Shown in pieces: positions 44,251-55,690 of a DNA stretch of 64,000 bases. The notes beneath the pieces were generated by a model, which did not search any database, was not told the origin of the DNA, and saw nothing but the letters and a program-made list of their open reading frames with translations. The stretch is from Paratinospora sagittata (Eukaryota > Streptophyta > Magnoliopsida > Ranunculales > Menispermaceae). The stretch lies in contig CM069593.1 in the NCBI GenBank assembly GCA_035771175.1, positions 37,057,741 to 37,121,740 on the forward strand, given 5' to 3'. Each line of letters starts with the position of its first letter. Positions within the stretch are counted from its first letter, which is position 1. The translations under genes and the position numbers were made by a program.

Positions 44251-46098
44251 TGTTGGCTTAATGACCCTTACCCTTTGCACTTTTGATGATTCCAAAAGAA
44301 ATTTTTTGTTGTCTAACTTATGTGTTGAGCATGTTTAAGGTTAATATGTTATAAGTCTTAAAGTTAGAAACAAAAACAATACATTTATCTCATAGCAGTT
44401 CCAAAAGCAAAACCTGAAGTACAACTAGCAAGGAACTCTAATGTGCAAGCAATGCAAGCCAGCTAAAGTTAACAGAAGACAAGTCAAAGTCAAACTAAAG
44501 TCAACCAGAGATCAAAGCAAATGGACTGTAATAATATTTCATTTTGTGCTTCTTAGGTTGTAGGTTTCTTTCTTTCTTGATCAACCATTCATGTTTGATC
44601 GGGTTCTCTCGAGACTTTTAGTATTTGATTTTTTGATTTCTTGAATTAATAGCTTTTTGGTTATTTATTCTTTTGATCATGATCATAATTGTTTTCTCAT
44701 TACATTTATTTTAAAATGATCATATTGCATGACTTTGAAAATGAATCTCGGATGTATGCTTATTTTCAAAGAACTCAATCCATGATATTTTGACTTTGAA
44801 TCTAGTTGATCGCATTCTGAATAGTTTTCATCGTTTAATCAATCTCAAAACTTAAATATGTTCAAGAATGGTATTCTTGACATGTATATGTTTCCCAAGA
44901 ACTCGCGGAATGCATTTCTACTTTGTAGAAAGCACTCCGGTAGAAAAAACACGTCTCATTCGCCTCAGATAAGCTGAAACGCAGTCCAACAGGGAGAAAC
45001 ATGTTTTAGGCACATGGTAAAGAGTGTGCATAACTCTCGGGTCTAGTGAAACGCATTTCAATTTGAGTGAAATGTGTTCCAACTGTTCAAATCTCATTTT
45101 GACATGTTTTTGCCTCGAGTTCACTGAAACGCCTTCCAGCTGGGTTGACAAAAATTAGTGTTTTTGTCTCGGGTCTCATGAAACGCGTTCTAGCAAACTG
45201 AAACGCGTTTCAACCAGTGTATGGAAATATGTTGATTTCTCTCGGGTGTCCTGAAATGCACTTCAGGTTTCTGAAACGCACTCCATCATGTTATTTCCAT
45301 ATTTGCTCATTTTCGAGTTTTAAGCTTAAGCAACCAATGTCGGCCATTGATTTCACTAATGCAAGATTAAAACTTCTAATCCAAGCCATTCATAGTAGGT
45401 TTAGGGCTATGAGACATGTTTTATTATAAAAACAATCATTAACTCTTGTTTTAGTATCAAGAACTTTTATAATCTCTCTCTGAAGTTATTTTCTCTACAA
45501 CTAGAGGCAGCCTCCATTTTAGATTTGAAAATACTTACTAATGCACTGAGATTCTGGTATTTCTTACTTAACGAAAGTCGTTCATCATCTTGAGCTTTAT
45601 CACATATCTTGTTTCTGGTTTGTTTCGAGGAAATACCATTTTGATTTCTAGATTTAATGCTGTGCATGTTTTCCATTACTATAGTGGCTGAGAAATCCTG
45701 CAAGAAATCATTTAAAGTTGTAGTTCACTTTTTTTTTTGGAATTTGTTCCCTCGTTGAGCAAATTTCCTGTTGATAAACCAATGTATCATTGAAATCTAG
45801 CAAGTGTGCTAGTTGGGAAGATTCTCCGACGAAGAATCAATGTTTGTATCCAATTTGATCATCACCCGTGAAGTAGGATCAGTTTAGTGAAGAGTTCTAG
45901 AAATCCTAGTTTGGGAGACTAGGTAGTGGAGGTAGGCTTATTTGGAAGCCGAACCACTATATATCGTTGTGCATTGTTTATTTTGTTGCTTTATCTATAT
46001 TCCTGAGTTATTAACTATTCACGTATTTCAAATATTTGAAAAAGATCCTGAATAAAAGGCTAACACCCAATTCACCCCCCCACCTTAGGTGTCTATCA
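44251..46098 (+). repeat. Sirevirus 5' LTR (1848 bp)
   Basis: From TGTTGGCTTAATG to GGTGTCTATCA, followed by the primer site. It contains the GAAACGCGTTTC array (44895-45290) and a TATA-like TTATTATAAAAAC near 45422. Confidence 0.85.
44895..45290 (+). repeat. GAAACGCGTTTC palindrome array in the 5' LTR
   Basis: About ten variants (TGAAACGCAGTCC, TGAAACGCATTTCA, TGAAACGCCTTCC, TGAAACGCGTTCT), including the perfect 14-bp palindrome TGAAACGCGTTTCA near 45198. Located upstream of the TATA-like box. Confidence 0.9.
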
Positions 46099-46113
46099 AG
46101 TGGTATCAGAGAG
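46099..46113 (+). other. Primer-binding site
   Basis: AGTGGTATCAGAGAG directly follows the LTR; TGGTATCAGAG pairs with initiator Met tRNA. Confidence 0.85.
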
Positions 46114-46186
46114 GGTTGCTCACTCAAAAGTATGTAACGATTATTTTGAGATTATAGAGGAAGTAACATTGTTACAGGCATTTTCA

Positions 46187-47785
46187 AGGAAGGATCATCA
46201 TCTCATCGACCACCTCTATTTGAAAGAGATAACTATCTCTGCTGGAAAACTCGGATGCGTTTTTACATTAGAGCCCAAGTTGTGGAAATGTTGGACAATA
46301 TTAAATAGATTCCAGCCACCTACAAAGATTGGGATGGTGAAATCGTGATGAAAGCAAGGCATGATTGGTCGCCTCATGAAAAGAAATTGGAGCAATTAAA
46401 TGACCAAGCCATTAATATACGTATTTGCAGTCTATCAGCAAATGAGTTTAACCAAGTAAGTGCTAGTACAATAGCCAAAGAAATTTGGGATAAACTTGAG
46501 GTTACTCATGAAGGTACCAAGCAAGTCAAGGAAACAAAGTTGCGTATTCTTGAAGAAGCATATGAAACCTTCAAGGTGAAAGAAGGTAACGAAATATCTG
46601 ATGGCATAACAAGATTTACAAAGATCATAAATGAGATCAAAAATCTCGGTGAAACCTATCCTCAAACAAAAATGGTTGGGAAGTTTCTACGAGGATTACC
46701 TAAAGAATGGGATCCAAAGGTTACTGCCATAGAAGAAGCAAAGAACCTTGGAGAATATACCTTCGATGACCTGTGTGGATCACTGATGGTACATGAGATG
46801 AAGATGAAGGAAAGGGAAAAAAGTGTGCAAAAAGAAGAGAACAAACAAAGAAAAATCTAGCTCTAAATACGACACAAAACAATATAGAAGAGATGTCTTC
46901 AGAAAATGACATAGATGATGAAGTAACTATGCTCTCTAAAAGACTGAGTCAAATAATAAGAAAAAGAGGAAAAGGTGGACCAAGCTCAAGATTCTACAAG
47001 AACAGGAAGTTTGGTGCAAAACTAAACGAGTTTATATGTTTCGGGTGTAATAAGCTGTGACATGTAAAAAGTGAATGTCCAAACAAGAAGAAAAATACCT
47101 TCAATGATAGAAGAAGAAAAAAAGAAGGTCCTTAAGGCAACATGGGATGACACATTATCCAGCAAGCATGAGTCAGAATATGATGATGAGAAGGCAATAC
47201 TGTGTTTGATGGCAAACACCAAGGTAAAACTTTCTGACCCTAAAAATTTTGATGACTTTGATGATCTAGTAGATGATAATGATTTTAGTCTCGTAAAAAA
47301 TCAACTAGACAAGGAAATTAGAAAGAACACAAAGCTGAAAAGGGCTTTGATCACAACCTTAGAGGAAATAAAGTCGCATCTTAAGAGCATTGGCGCTTTA
47401 GAGGTGAACCTTGAAAAGGCTAGCGAGGAAAGAGACACACTTAGAAAAAGTGTGGAAGATCTAACGTCTATAGTGACCAAGTTCACTAATGGACAGAAGA
47501 TGCTTGACATGATGTTGAGTTCACAGAAATGTGTATTCAACAAAGCTGGTCTAGGATATAGTCTAGGACATAAACAAAGAACCTATGACCATGCACTGAC
47601 CAAAAGGCCTATCTGTCATCATTTCAATAGACAAGGACACACTGTAGTAAGATGCCCTATCATACACAAACACAAGGGACAATTAGCATGGATAGAAAAA
47701 TCCACCTTAAGTGATGCTAACTTTCAAGGATCCAAAGGATTTTGGGTACCAAAATCAAATATTTTTCATGTAATGTAGGATGGCT
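46187..47785 (+). pseudogene. gag: Sirevirus gag, broken, with two zinc-knuckle remnants
   Basis: Structural protein. RPPLFERDNYLCWKTRMRFY (near 46210) opens the copia Gag. Continuing at 46345-46860 are STIAKEIWDKLEVTHEGTKQ, AYETFKVKEGNEISDGITRF and GKFLRGLPKEWDPKVTAIEE, the UBN2 capsid core. After a shift, ICFGCNKL-stop-HVKSEC (near 47035) is a CCHC knuckle hit by a stop. The 47071-47778 frame has a long charged helical stretch (LEVNLEKASEERDTLRKSVE). A second knuckle there, CHHFNRQGHTVVRC, lacks the second Cys. WVPKS then leads to the protease after an in-frame stop. The long C-terminal coiled-coil-like region is usual for Sirevirus Gag. Confidence 0.85.
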
Positions 47786-48121
47786 CCAAGCATGAATCAT
47801 GGTACCTGGATAGTGGGTTCTCTAGGCATATGACCAGTGATAGATCAAAGTTCTTGAATCTTACTCATAAAGACGGAGGAGTTGTCACTGGTGTCGGTAA
47901 AGTAGGTAACAACTCTTTAACCATATCTGATGTTCTTTTTGTTGATGGCCTGAAGTATAACCTCTTGAGCATTAGCCAATTGTGTGACAATGGGTATGCC
48001 ATTTCGTTTGAAGCTACAAGATGTGTTGTAAAGCATGATAGTGATAGTATTGCCTTTACTGCTCCTAGAGATAAGAATGTGTATATTATTAATTTCTGTG
48101 AAATTGGTAATCAAAATGTTT
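47779..48121 (+). pseudogene. Sirevirus protease, cut by a solo LTR
   Basis: SWYLDSGFSRHMTSDRSKF carries the DSG aspartic-protease active site of copia elements (Phe stands where Cys is common). VGKVGNNSLTISDVLFVDGL and KYNLLSISQLCDNGYAISFE are the standard continuation. The frame is open to 48132, but everything from 48127 on belongs to the inserted LTR. The downstream protease-integrase linker resumes at about 51000. Confidence 0.85.
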
Positions 48122-48126
48122 CATGT

Positions 48127-50994
48127 TGTTAACCTATACGGTTCATCACTTAGCTCGTCCCTAAATATACTGTGATAAAAATATATTTTGATGATCACAA
48201 AAAAGGTACTTTTCGACGCTAAACGTGCATGTATCAAGATTTCATCAAAGCACCTAAGGAAAGTAAAAAGCCAAGGAACGACTCGATCAAGGAACACAAA
48301 GATTACATCCAACGGTCAAGTTCGTTTCAATCAAAAGAACTTCAACGATCACATCAACATTCCAAGATCACTTCACTCGAACGATTAGATCAAGCTTCAA
48401 GTCTACATCTCTCGATCAACGTTCAAGTCATTCAACTTCGCGAAAGCTCTTATTGAAGATCTCATAATGAAGAGTTGGATTTAACGGTTATGAGAAATGA
48501 GAAATATACAAAGTATTTAAGGTATATCCTTCTCTAATCGTTATTGCTCAAAATGTTCTTCAAAACAATGCATAAATCATTTGCATATGTTTTTCAAATC
48601 TGCATGTTTTGATCATACATTTTACGGTATTTCAAATGATTTCATTTTATATATTTAATTTGAAATATACCGAGTTTTTATTCACATTTATCAAATATTT
48701 AATCACAAGTCAAAACTATTTTTAAAGAATCTTTCAGGACGCTAATGATTTGGCAGGGCTCTCCTGAACTTGTTAAGTCAGGACACTGATAACGTTCTAG
48801 GTTGAATTGAACTGATTTATTAGGACGCTTACTTGTATAGTAGCAACCTCCTTTATTAGTCAACCTCTGAAGTTGTCAGGAAGCTGACTCAGCATCAGCT
48901 CACTGAAAGATGTCTTAAGTTCTTCAAAGAATGTATCTTTGAGGATGCTAATAGTTATAAGTTCAACAATCTATCATGAAGCTATCTGGATAGGAGCGCC
49001 CTCACCTTTAGGAATCAACTTAGTAACTTTCAGGACACTGATTGTCCTTCAGCGTGTGGTGTCTTTGTTTAAAATGTTTTTAATTGGTAGGACGCTTACA
49101 CTATTGTAGCGCCCTCATGTTTTGTTTTATGTTTTAAAGGCAGGACGCTCACTCGGATAGTAGCGCCCACATACATTGAATTCTTTTAAAACATAGTAGG
49201 ACGCTAACTGTTCATTAACGCCCTCGAGGTTAAGTCGTTTAAGTGTCAAAGTAAGTCAGGACGCTTACGAGTTAATAGCGCCCTCACTAAAGTGTTCAGC
49301 AAGACGCTTATATGTAATGAGTGCCCTCAAGGAACAAAACGACAAAGTTGATATTATGCGTCAGGACACTGATTATAAAATCAGGATGCTAATTCAACAA
49401 CCATCACTGTTCGAACAAGTACACTTTATAAGTTTTCTTTTTCAGAACAGAGTCCCTTTGCACAGAGCCTTTTTCAGACTTATTAGAGATCTTCTCTGAT
49501 ACATGAAATGAGTTTTTCTAAAACGTTCCTTTTTCATGAAATCTGAAAAAGAACCAGAATGTTAGTGAAAGCTGCAGTTGCCATTTTCATATAAAATTCT
49601 AGCCATTGTGTGTAAACGTTCATATTATTTGAACTTCAAATGTCTAACGACTATGTCCCACTAAGTCTATAAATACCAACACTTAGGAGCAAACAACTTT
49701 CCAATCTGTTTGTATTGTGCCAATACTTTTTGAAAGTTAGTCTGTGTCAAAATGTTTTTCATTTTCTAAACTTTCAAAGTATTTTTCACTGATACCTTTA
49801 CGTATTCAAATGATTTTCATACTAAGCTTATTTTCATTCTATCTTTGAAAATCTATTTGATCTAGTATCAACTCAAATTCTTAGCACTGATTCATACTTG
49901 ATATCATTCTTGCTGAAGAAAGAATTTGAGAAATAGTTCGAGATATACAGTTCTACTTGATTTCATATCTTTTGTATTGTATCGAACTATATCAGTAGTT
50001 ACGTTAACTACTGATCACTGAACCAGAAGTTTTCATACTTAAATTTTATATCTATCTTGAAAACTGTTTGTGTTTTTTATTTACACTAGTCCTTCAATTT
50101 TCAAATCAATGTTTATATGGTATCATATTATTTTCGATGAAGCACTGATTTTCATATCACATCATTCATGTTTTTCGAAACTGCACTTGAGCAATACCGA
50201 ACATTGAAAGGTAAAAGACTGTAAATGTATTTCAACTTAGCATTACCTATTTTATATTTCATATCTTTGTAATGCTATGTACTGAGCTTAATTTTAAAGT
50301 GTTCTACTACGTTAGAACCAATCAGCATTATTGTGTTGTAATGCTGGTGTGTTTCTGGACTGAAACAACCAGGACAAGTGAATGTAGTTCACTTAATGAT
50401 TTCAGGATTGAAATCATGTTAAGGTTATCTCTGAACCTGTAAAAGAGAAAAATGTTCATCCTCACCTGCAAGTAGGAAACCAGTTCATCCTAATCCCATA
50501 CAAGGATAGGTGCGTCCTTAACCAGTAAAAGGATAGGTTACGATGTTCCTTATCCCGTAAAAGGATCACGGTTCTTCCTTATCCCGTAAAAGGAAAATGG
50601 TTCTTCTTTATCCCGTAAAAGGAAAACGGTTCTTCCTTATCCTGCAAAAGGAACATGGGTTTCTCCGCATCCTGAAAAAATGAAATTTGGTTCATCCTTA
50701 GCCCGTGAAAGGATAGGTTTGCCTTTAACCTGTAAAAGGGAAGTTGTAATGGTTTGGTTCTCACCTGTAAGATAATCAATTAGTGGATTGAGAAAATCCT
50801 AATCGGGAGATTAGGTAGTGGACGTAGGCTCGGCCGAACCACTATAAATCTGTGTTTCTCATGTTTGCAATTTAGTTTGTGTTCTAGTTTTGCATCCAAT
50901 TCCAATATACTCACGTATATCACTAAGTAATAGGAAGAGATATTTAAAATTGACCATCGCACCCAATTCACCCCCCTTCTTGGGTGGACCAACA
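48127..50994 (+). mobile_element. Copia solo LTR (2868 bp), TSD CATGT
   Basis: CATGT at 48122-48126 and 50995-50999 flanks TGTTAACCTATACGG at the start and TGGGTGGACCAACA at the end. Removing it joins the copia protease region to TTTGAGTGCAATTCATCATA and the GAG-pre-integrase domain. Homologous to 17300-20240 (opposite strand) and to 11255-16482. It contains the dyad array (48730-49395), the motif TAAATACCAAC near 49670 and CCTTATCCCGTAAAAGGA repeats (50520-50720). Confidence 0.95.
48730..49395 (+). repeat. CAGGACGCT / AGCGCCCTC dyad array
   Basis: Cleanest copy of this structure. Units near 49088, 49142, 49198, 49257 and 49300 read (T/C)AGGACGCT, about 12 nt, then TAGCGCCCTCA with small changes. 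Further degenerate units lie at 48735-49050. The two arms are imperfect complements of each other. Confidence 0.9.
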
Positions 50995-50999
50995 CATGT

Positions 51000-51975
51000 T
51001 TGAGTGCAATTCATCATAATGATGCATGGTTGTGGCATAGAAGATTAACTCATATAGGAATGGATAACATCTCTTGACTTGCTAAATTTGATCTTGCTCG
51101 AGGTATCCCCAAAAGGGTGTATTTGAAGGATAAAGTTTGTGAACCTTGTCAACTAGGCAAACACACAAAATCCTCTTTTAAGAGCAAAAGCAAGAGCTCC
51201 ATATCTAGAGCATTAGAACTTATTCATATGGATTTGTTCAGACCCACACGTACACTTAGTTTGGGTGGAAAATCATATTGTTTTGTGATTGTGGACGACT
51301 TCACTAGATTTACGTGGGTTTACTTTTTAGCTCATAAGCATGAGGTGTTTGATGTGTTTTTAAAATTATGTTCTCAGGTTGAAAATGAGAAGGGGTATAA
51401 GATTACTATTCTTATAAGTGATAGGGGTAGAGAGTTTGTTAATAAAAGTCTTGAAAACTTCTATAACAAACAAGGATACACCCATCATCTTTCATCTCCT
51501 AGAACTCCACAACAAAATGGAGTTGTTGAGAGAAAGAACCGCACCCTTCAAGAAATGTGCAGGACCATGCTGTGTGAATACAACGTGGCAAAAATTTTTT
51601 GGGCTGAAGCCATAACCATTGCATGCTATGTGATGAATAGGACTATGATTAGAAAGAAGTTAAATAAAACTCCTTATGAAATGTGGAAAGATAGAAAACC
51701 TAGCATAAGCCATTTTCTAGTGTTTGGATGTAAATGCTACATCTTAAAGATAAAGACAACTTAGACAAGTTTGATCCAAAATCTGGTGTAGGCATATTTC
51801 TAGGATATTCCTCTTATAGCAAGGCATACAGGGTATTCAATAAATCATCGAAGACAATTGAGGAATCAATCCATATAAAATTTGATGAAGCTGGCCCAAG
51901 AACCCCATTAGAAAATGAATTAGAGAAAATGGATTTTGATGACGATGAGGACCTTGTTCTGTTAAAAAAAATATG
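51000..51975 (+). pseudogene. Sirevirus integrase, frameshifted
   Basis: GAG-pre-integrase and integrase of the interrupted copia. AWLWHRRLTH and CEPCQLGK form the HHCC zinc site. MDLFRPTRT gives the first catalytic Asp, ISDRGREFVN the second, and PQQNGVVERKNRTLQEM the Glu, so the DDE triad is intact. A stop lies in the first helix (near 51077) and the frame shifts near 51740 into DKDNLDKFDPKSGVGIFLGY, the usual integrase C-terminal block. An acidic linker follows, running to a stop at 51974. Confidence 0.88.
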
Positions 51976-52202
51976 AAAATCAAGAGACAAGTGAGGAAGA
52001 TAGAAATGAATCCATCATAGAACCTCCTAAAAACTCTAGATTACTCAAAGATCACCCCACAAATCAAATTATAGGTGATTCAACCAAAGGAGTAACCACT
52101 GGAGCATTTGTTAGTCGAGATCAAGGACATGTAGCATTTGTTTCCAAGATAGAGCCAACCAAGGTTGAGGAAGCCTTAGATGATGAGTTTTGGACTTTAG
52201 CG

Positions 52203-53800
52203 ATGCAAAAAGAATTAGGACACTTTGTAAGAAACAAAGTGTGGGAACTTGTTCCTAGACCCAGTCACCACACAGTTATTAGAACTAAATGGGTCTTTAG
52301 GAATAAGAAAAATGAACAAGGAGAGATTGTTAGAAACAAGGCAAGATTGGTTGCACAAGGGTACAACCAAGAGGAAGAAATCGACTATGAAGAGGCATTT
52401 GCACCAGTAGCAAGACTAGAAGTAATTCAAATGTTTCTAGCTTATGCTTGCTATAAGGATTTCTCACTATACCAAATGGACGTCAAAAGTGCATTTTTAA
52501 ACGACTTCATAAATGAAGAGGTATACGTGAAGCAACCGCCCAATTTTGAGGACACCCAAAGACCAAATCAAGTTTATTGCCTTCACAAAGCCTTATATGG
52601 ATGAAGGCAAGCACCCAGAGCACGGTATGACAGACTAAGTTCTTTCTTGTTAGAACATGATTTTAAGAAAGGAAAGTTAAATTCGACCTTGTTTATTAAA
52701 AGCAAAGGTGAGGATATGTTACTAGTACAAATTTATGTTGACGACATCATCTTCGGTGCCTCGAAAAAATCACTTTGTGAAGAATTCTCTTCAATTATGA
52801 CAAGTAAATTTGAGATGAGTATGATGGGAGAACTGAATTACTTCCTTGGCTTACAGATCAAACAAATGAAAAATGGAATATTTTTAAGTCAGTCAAAGTA
52901 TTCAAGAGACATGATAAATAAATTCAAGTTTGAAAACTTGAAATCAAATGACACTCCTTGCAATTCATCCATCAAAATGGATAAAGATGTGACTGAAAAA
53001 TTGATAGATGTAAAGATGTATTGAGGGATGATTGGCAGTTTGTTGTATCTAACAACAAATAGACCAGACATCATGTTTAGCGTATGTTTGTGTGCTCGAC
53101 TCTAATCTGATCCGAAGGAATCCCACCTTAAATGCGTAAAAAGAATATTTAGATACATAAGTGGGACACTAGACATGGGAATTTGGTATAACAAGAGTAC
53201 ATTGTTCGATCTTCGTAGCTTTGTGGATTCTGATTATGCAGCCAGTCTAGTTGATAGAAAAAGTACCTCTGGCTTTTGCCACTTCTTAGGTGGTTCGTTG
53301 ATTTCTTGGTTCAGTAAGAAACAAAACTTTGTAGTAAGGATCTACCGCCGAAGCGGAATACATTGCAACCGGAAGTTGTTGCGCTCAAGTTTTTATACAT
53401 GAAACAACAACTATCCGATTACCAAATTCATGTTAAATGTGCAGATATCTTTTGTGACAACACCGGTGCAATTCATATCTCCAAAAATCCAGTGTTGCAC
53501 TCTAGAAGCAAGCACATCGAGATTCGACATCACTTTCTTCAAGATCATGGGCAAAAAGGCGATGTCAAACTCATACACATAGACACTAAAGATCAATTAG
53601 CCGATATATTCACGAAACCTCTGCCTAAGGATCAATTTTTTTTTAATTCGAAGAGAATTAGGCATGTTCGTGGAAACGAACTTATGAGAAACATTGGCAC
53701 TGTTCTCGCTTACTTTGAGAAACTAATTATGATAACAAAGGTTTCAATAGCCTACTCATCATCATATGTGATACTAACATTGTCAAAATGCATGCTACAC
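52203..53800 (+). pseudogene. Sirevirus reverse transcriptase and RNase H, several stops
   Basis: RT begins near [20 protein letters not shown]. It continues with [40 protein letters not shown] and [10 protein letters not shown], then stops where copia RTs have LKQAPRAWY. Palm motif YVDD is intact at 52734-52745. Further stops fall in Y-stop-GMIGSLLYL (53024) and ARL-stop-SDPKE (53103), each one transition (CGA to TGA, CAA to TAA) from the family sequence. RNase H shows SFVDSDYAASLVDRKSTSGF, then a shift near 53340, then CDNTGAIHISKNPVLHSRSK, IEIRHHFLQDHG and DQLADIFTKPLPKDQF, the canonical copia C-terminus. Confidence 0.88.
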
Positions 53801-53877
53801 CCAATTTTCCTCGTCTAATCGAAGAAATAAGTTGAAAGTCCAAAAATGAGGAAAATAGGGTAAAACTAGTTTCAGCC

Positions 53878-54035
53878 TGTTGAAACGCGTTTCATCGAGG
53901 CCGAGCACCTAGTTTGGTGAAAAATGGGTGCTAAAACGCATTTCAGATAACTGAAATGCGTTCTAGCTGGGCCGACGAGACTTTATAATGCATGCTCAAG
54001 ATGGAACATGATTCATTGCAATCCAACGCGTTTCA
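53878..54035 (+). promoter_or_regulatory. GAAACGCGTTTC motif cluster and TATA-like box between RNase H and env-like ORF
   Basis: TTGAAACGCGTTTCA near 53880, AAAACGCATTTCA, TGAAATGCGTTCTAG and CAACGCGTTTCAC repeat the motif of this element's LTR. TTTATAAT at 53982-53989 lies 253 nt before the ATG at 54235. Possible internal promoter for the env-like ORF; inferred only. Confidence 0.5.
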
Positions 54036-54234
54036 CCTCCTTCTTTTGCCCAACTTGAGTTCCATCTTTCTCTCCCGTACAACGACCATTTTCTTCACTA
54101 AAATAGGCGTTGGAAAGCTTGAGAGACACCCTTCAATTGATTTCCTATCTTTTTCTTCGTTCTTTAATGTGCCATTGTCGAGTTCCTGCTGAAACTGATT
54201 CTTTTGGTACCTTGAACATCAAGTGTTTGACAAA

Positions 54235-54800
54235 ATGCCAAAAAGAAATCCAACAAGAAACAATCGCAATGTAGTCATTCCACGCGGCAACAGTTCGTCT
54301 GATTTGTCATATGGACCAGAGGCAGAAGAAAAGATCGGGAGGATTGCCCATCCAGACCTCGACGTCGATTGCCACCACCACCACCAGCTCCTATGCTCGA
54401 ACAAATTTTGAACCAAGTGCTTCAGCGTCAAATTTCTCTAGGTGTGTACGTCAACTTTGCATTCTTTGATCGTGCCTATGTACCGCTCCGACCTCATTTT
54501 GATGAACTCGGGTGGACTTCATTCTATCACTTCACCATGCCTTGGTATGAGAGTCTTATTCAGGCATTCTATAGTGCCCTCACTCAAGATGTGGATGACC
54601 GTGTTCATAACACTTACCGATATCATTCACGCGTAATAGTCGTCACATTGTCATCTCTCCGAGGCTTATTGAAGATAAATTTGAGTTACCACGAGGTGGT
54701 CCTTATGCCTTGGACGCCAAAGGGAATGTCAATTTTCCAGGACTTGGAGCGACAGGCTGGTCCGTCTGATCCACCGGCGGGATTGTCTGACTCTTTTTGA
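54235..54800 (+). pseudogene. Sirevirus env-like / plant transposon ORF, frameshifted
   Basis: Starts at ATG 54235 (MPKRNPTRNNRNVVIP), a basic N-terminus like those at 24983 and 55890. Near 54370 the frame changes and continues as NQVLQRQISLGVYVNFAFFD, RAYVPLRPHFDELGWTSFYH, SLIQAFYSALTQDVDD and VVTLSSLRGLLKINLSYHEV. It ends at 54800 with PSDPPAGLSDSF. The central block resembles the domain annotated as putative plant transposon protein in Sirevirus env-like ORFs. It is much shorter than usual: the C-terminal part, present in pieces at 23293-24983, is deleted. No convincing signal peptide or membrane segment is visible. Confidence 0.6.
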
Positions 54801-54803
54801 TGA

Positions 54804-55082
54804 TTCAAAAGGGGGAGAGTTTTGTGGATTACGCTGAGCATAGAATTAGGGGAGTTAGAGAAATATGTAGGATTAAGGGGGAGTTTTTATATATTTTTTT
54901 TGTCCTCTCTTGAACTCTAGAACTTGGATGAATATAATCTTATACTTTGATACATGCTATGGTATGCTTAACTTCTTGCCATGCAACTGTTATATGATTG
55001 TTTCATCTATAAGTCTTAGTTATTCATCAAGCTTCAATCAGGCCTAGAGTAAGATGTTTCATATCATCAAAAAGGGGGAGAT
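54804..55082 (+). other. Three polypurine-tract-like copies before the 3' LTR
   Basis: AAAAGGGGGAGAG (about 54807), TAAGGGGGAGTTT (about 54874) and AAAAAGGGGGAGAT abutting the LTR at 55082. Multiple polypurine tracts are a described feature of Sireviruses. Confidence 0.75.
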
Positions 55083-55430
55083 TGTTGGCCTAATTACCCT
55101 CACCCTTTGCACTTTTGATGATTCCAAACGATATTTTATGTTATCTAACATATGTGTTGAGCATGTTTCAGATTAATATGTTATAAGTGTTAAAGTCAGA
55201 AACAAAAACAATACATTCATCTCATAGTAGTTCCAAAAGCAAAACCTAAAGTACAACTATCAAGGAACTCTAATGTGCAAGCAATGCAAGCCAGCTAAAG
55301 TTAACAGAAGACAAGTCAAAGTCAAACTGAAGTCAACAAGAGATCAAAGCAATGGACTGTAATAATATTTCATTTTGTGATTGCTTTAGATCTTCTTAGG
55401 TTGTAGGTTTCTTTCTTGATTGATCAGGGA
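55083..55430 (+). repeat. Sirevirus 3' LTR, truncated
   Basis: Aligns with 44251-44590 (CTTTGCACTTTTGATGATTCC, AACCTAAAGTACAACTA). It ends abruptly after TTGATTGATCA near 55430, where unrelated Athila-like LTR sequence begins. Confidence 0.85.
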
Positions 55431-55690
55431 TCGTGAATATTTTGTATCACAAGTGTACGATTATCAAGTTATAATATCCATAGTGAGTAGGTTATCATAT
55501 CCACAGGGAAGAATTGGCTGACGAGACTGGGGTACCATTTAGAATTGAGGGTAAGTAAATCTATCCAGCCTTGGAATTCAAATAGAGAGAAAATGTCCAG
55601 GTGAGAGGTAATGAAGAAGTCGAAATCGACATAACACCCATCAATTACAGCTCAGTTAATGAGCTTCTCGGTTTTATCTCCCTGTCTTCT
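55431..55690 (-). repeat. Athila-like LTR end fragment
   Basis: ACAAGTGTACGATTATCAAG and TTATAATATCC resemble the terminal segment of the Athila LTRs (GCAAGTGAACGG, AAGTTATAATATAATCC near 33540). Too short for a firm family call. Confidence 0.4.

Larger units (their letters stand above)
44251..55430 (+). mobile_element. Ty1/copia Sirevirus-type retrotransposon with env-like ORF, nested solo LTR
   Basis: 5' LTR, initiator-Met primer site, gag, protease, integrase, RT, RNase H, a spacer with palindromic motifs, an env-like ORF, three polypurine tracts and a truncated 3' LTR, in the copia order (integrase before RT). Start TGTTGGCTTAATGACCC at 44251 matches TGTTGGCCTAATTACCC at 55083. The right LTR is cut after about 350 bp, so no TSD can be read. 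Without the 2.9 kb solo LTR the element would be at least 8.3 kb. Confidence 0.9.

Noticed and set aside
48730..49395. CRISPR-like or satellite array
   Set aside because: Units are imperfect dyads with irregular spacing in a plant LTR; neither CRISPR architecture nor constant period is present.
54235..54800. True envelope glycoprotein
   Set aside because: No convincing signal peptide, membrane anchor or glycoprotein features; only position makes it env-like.
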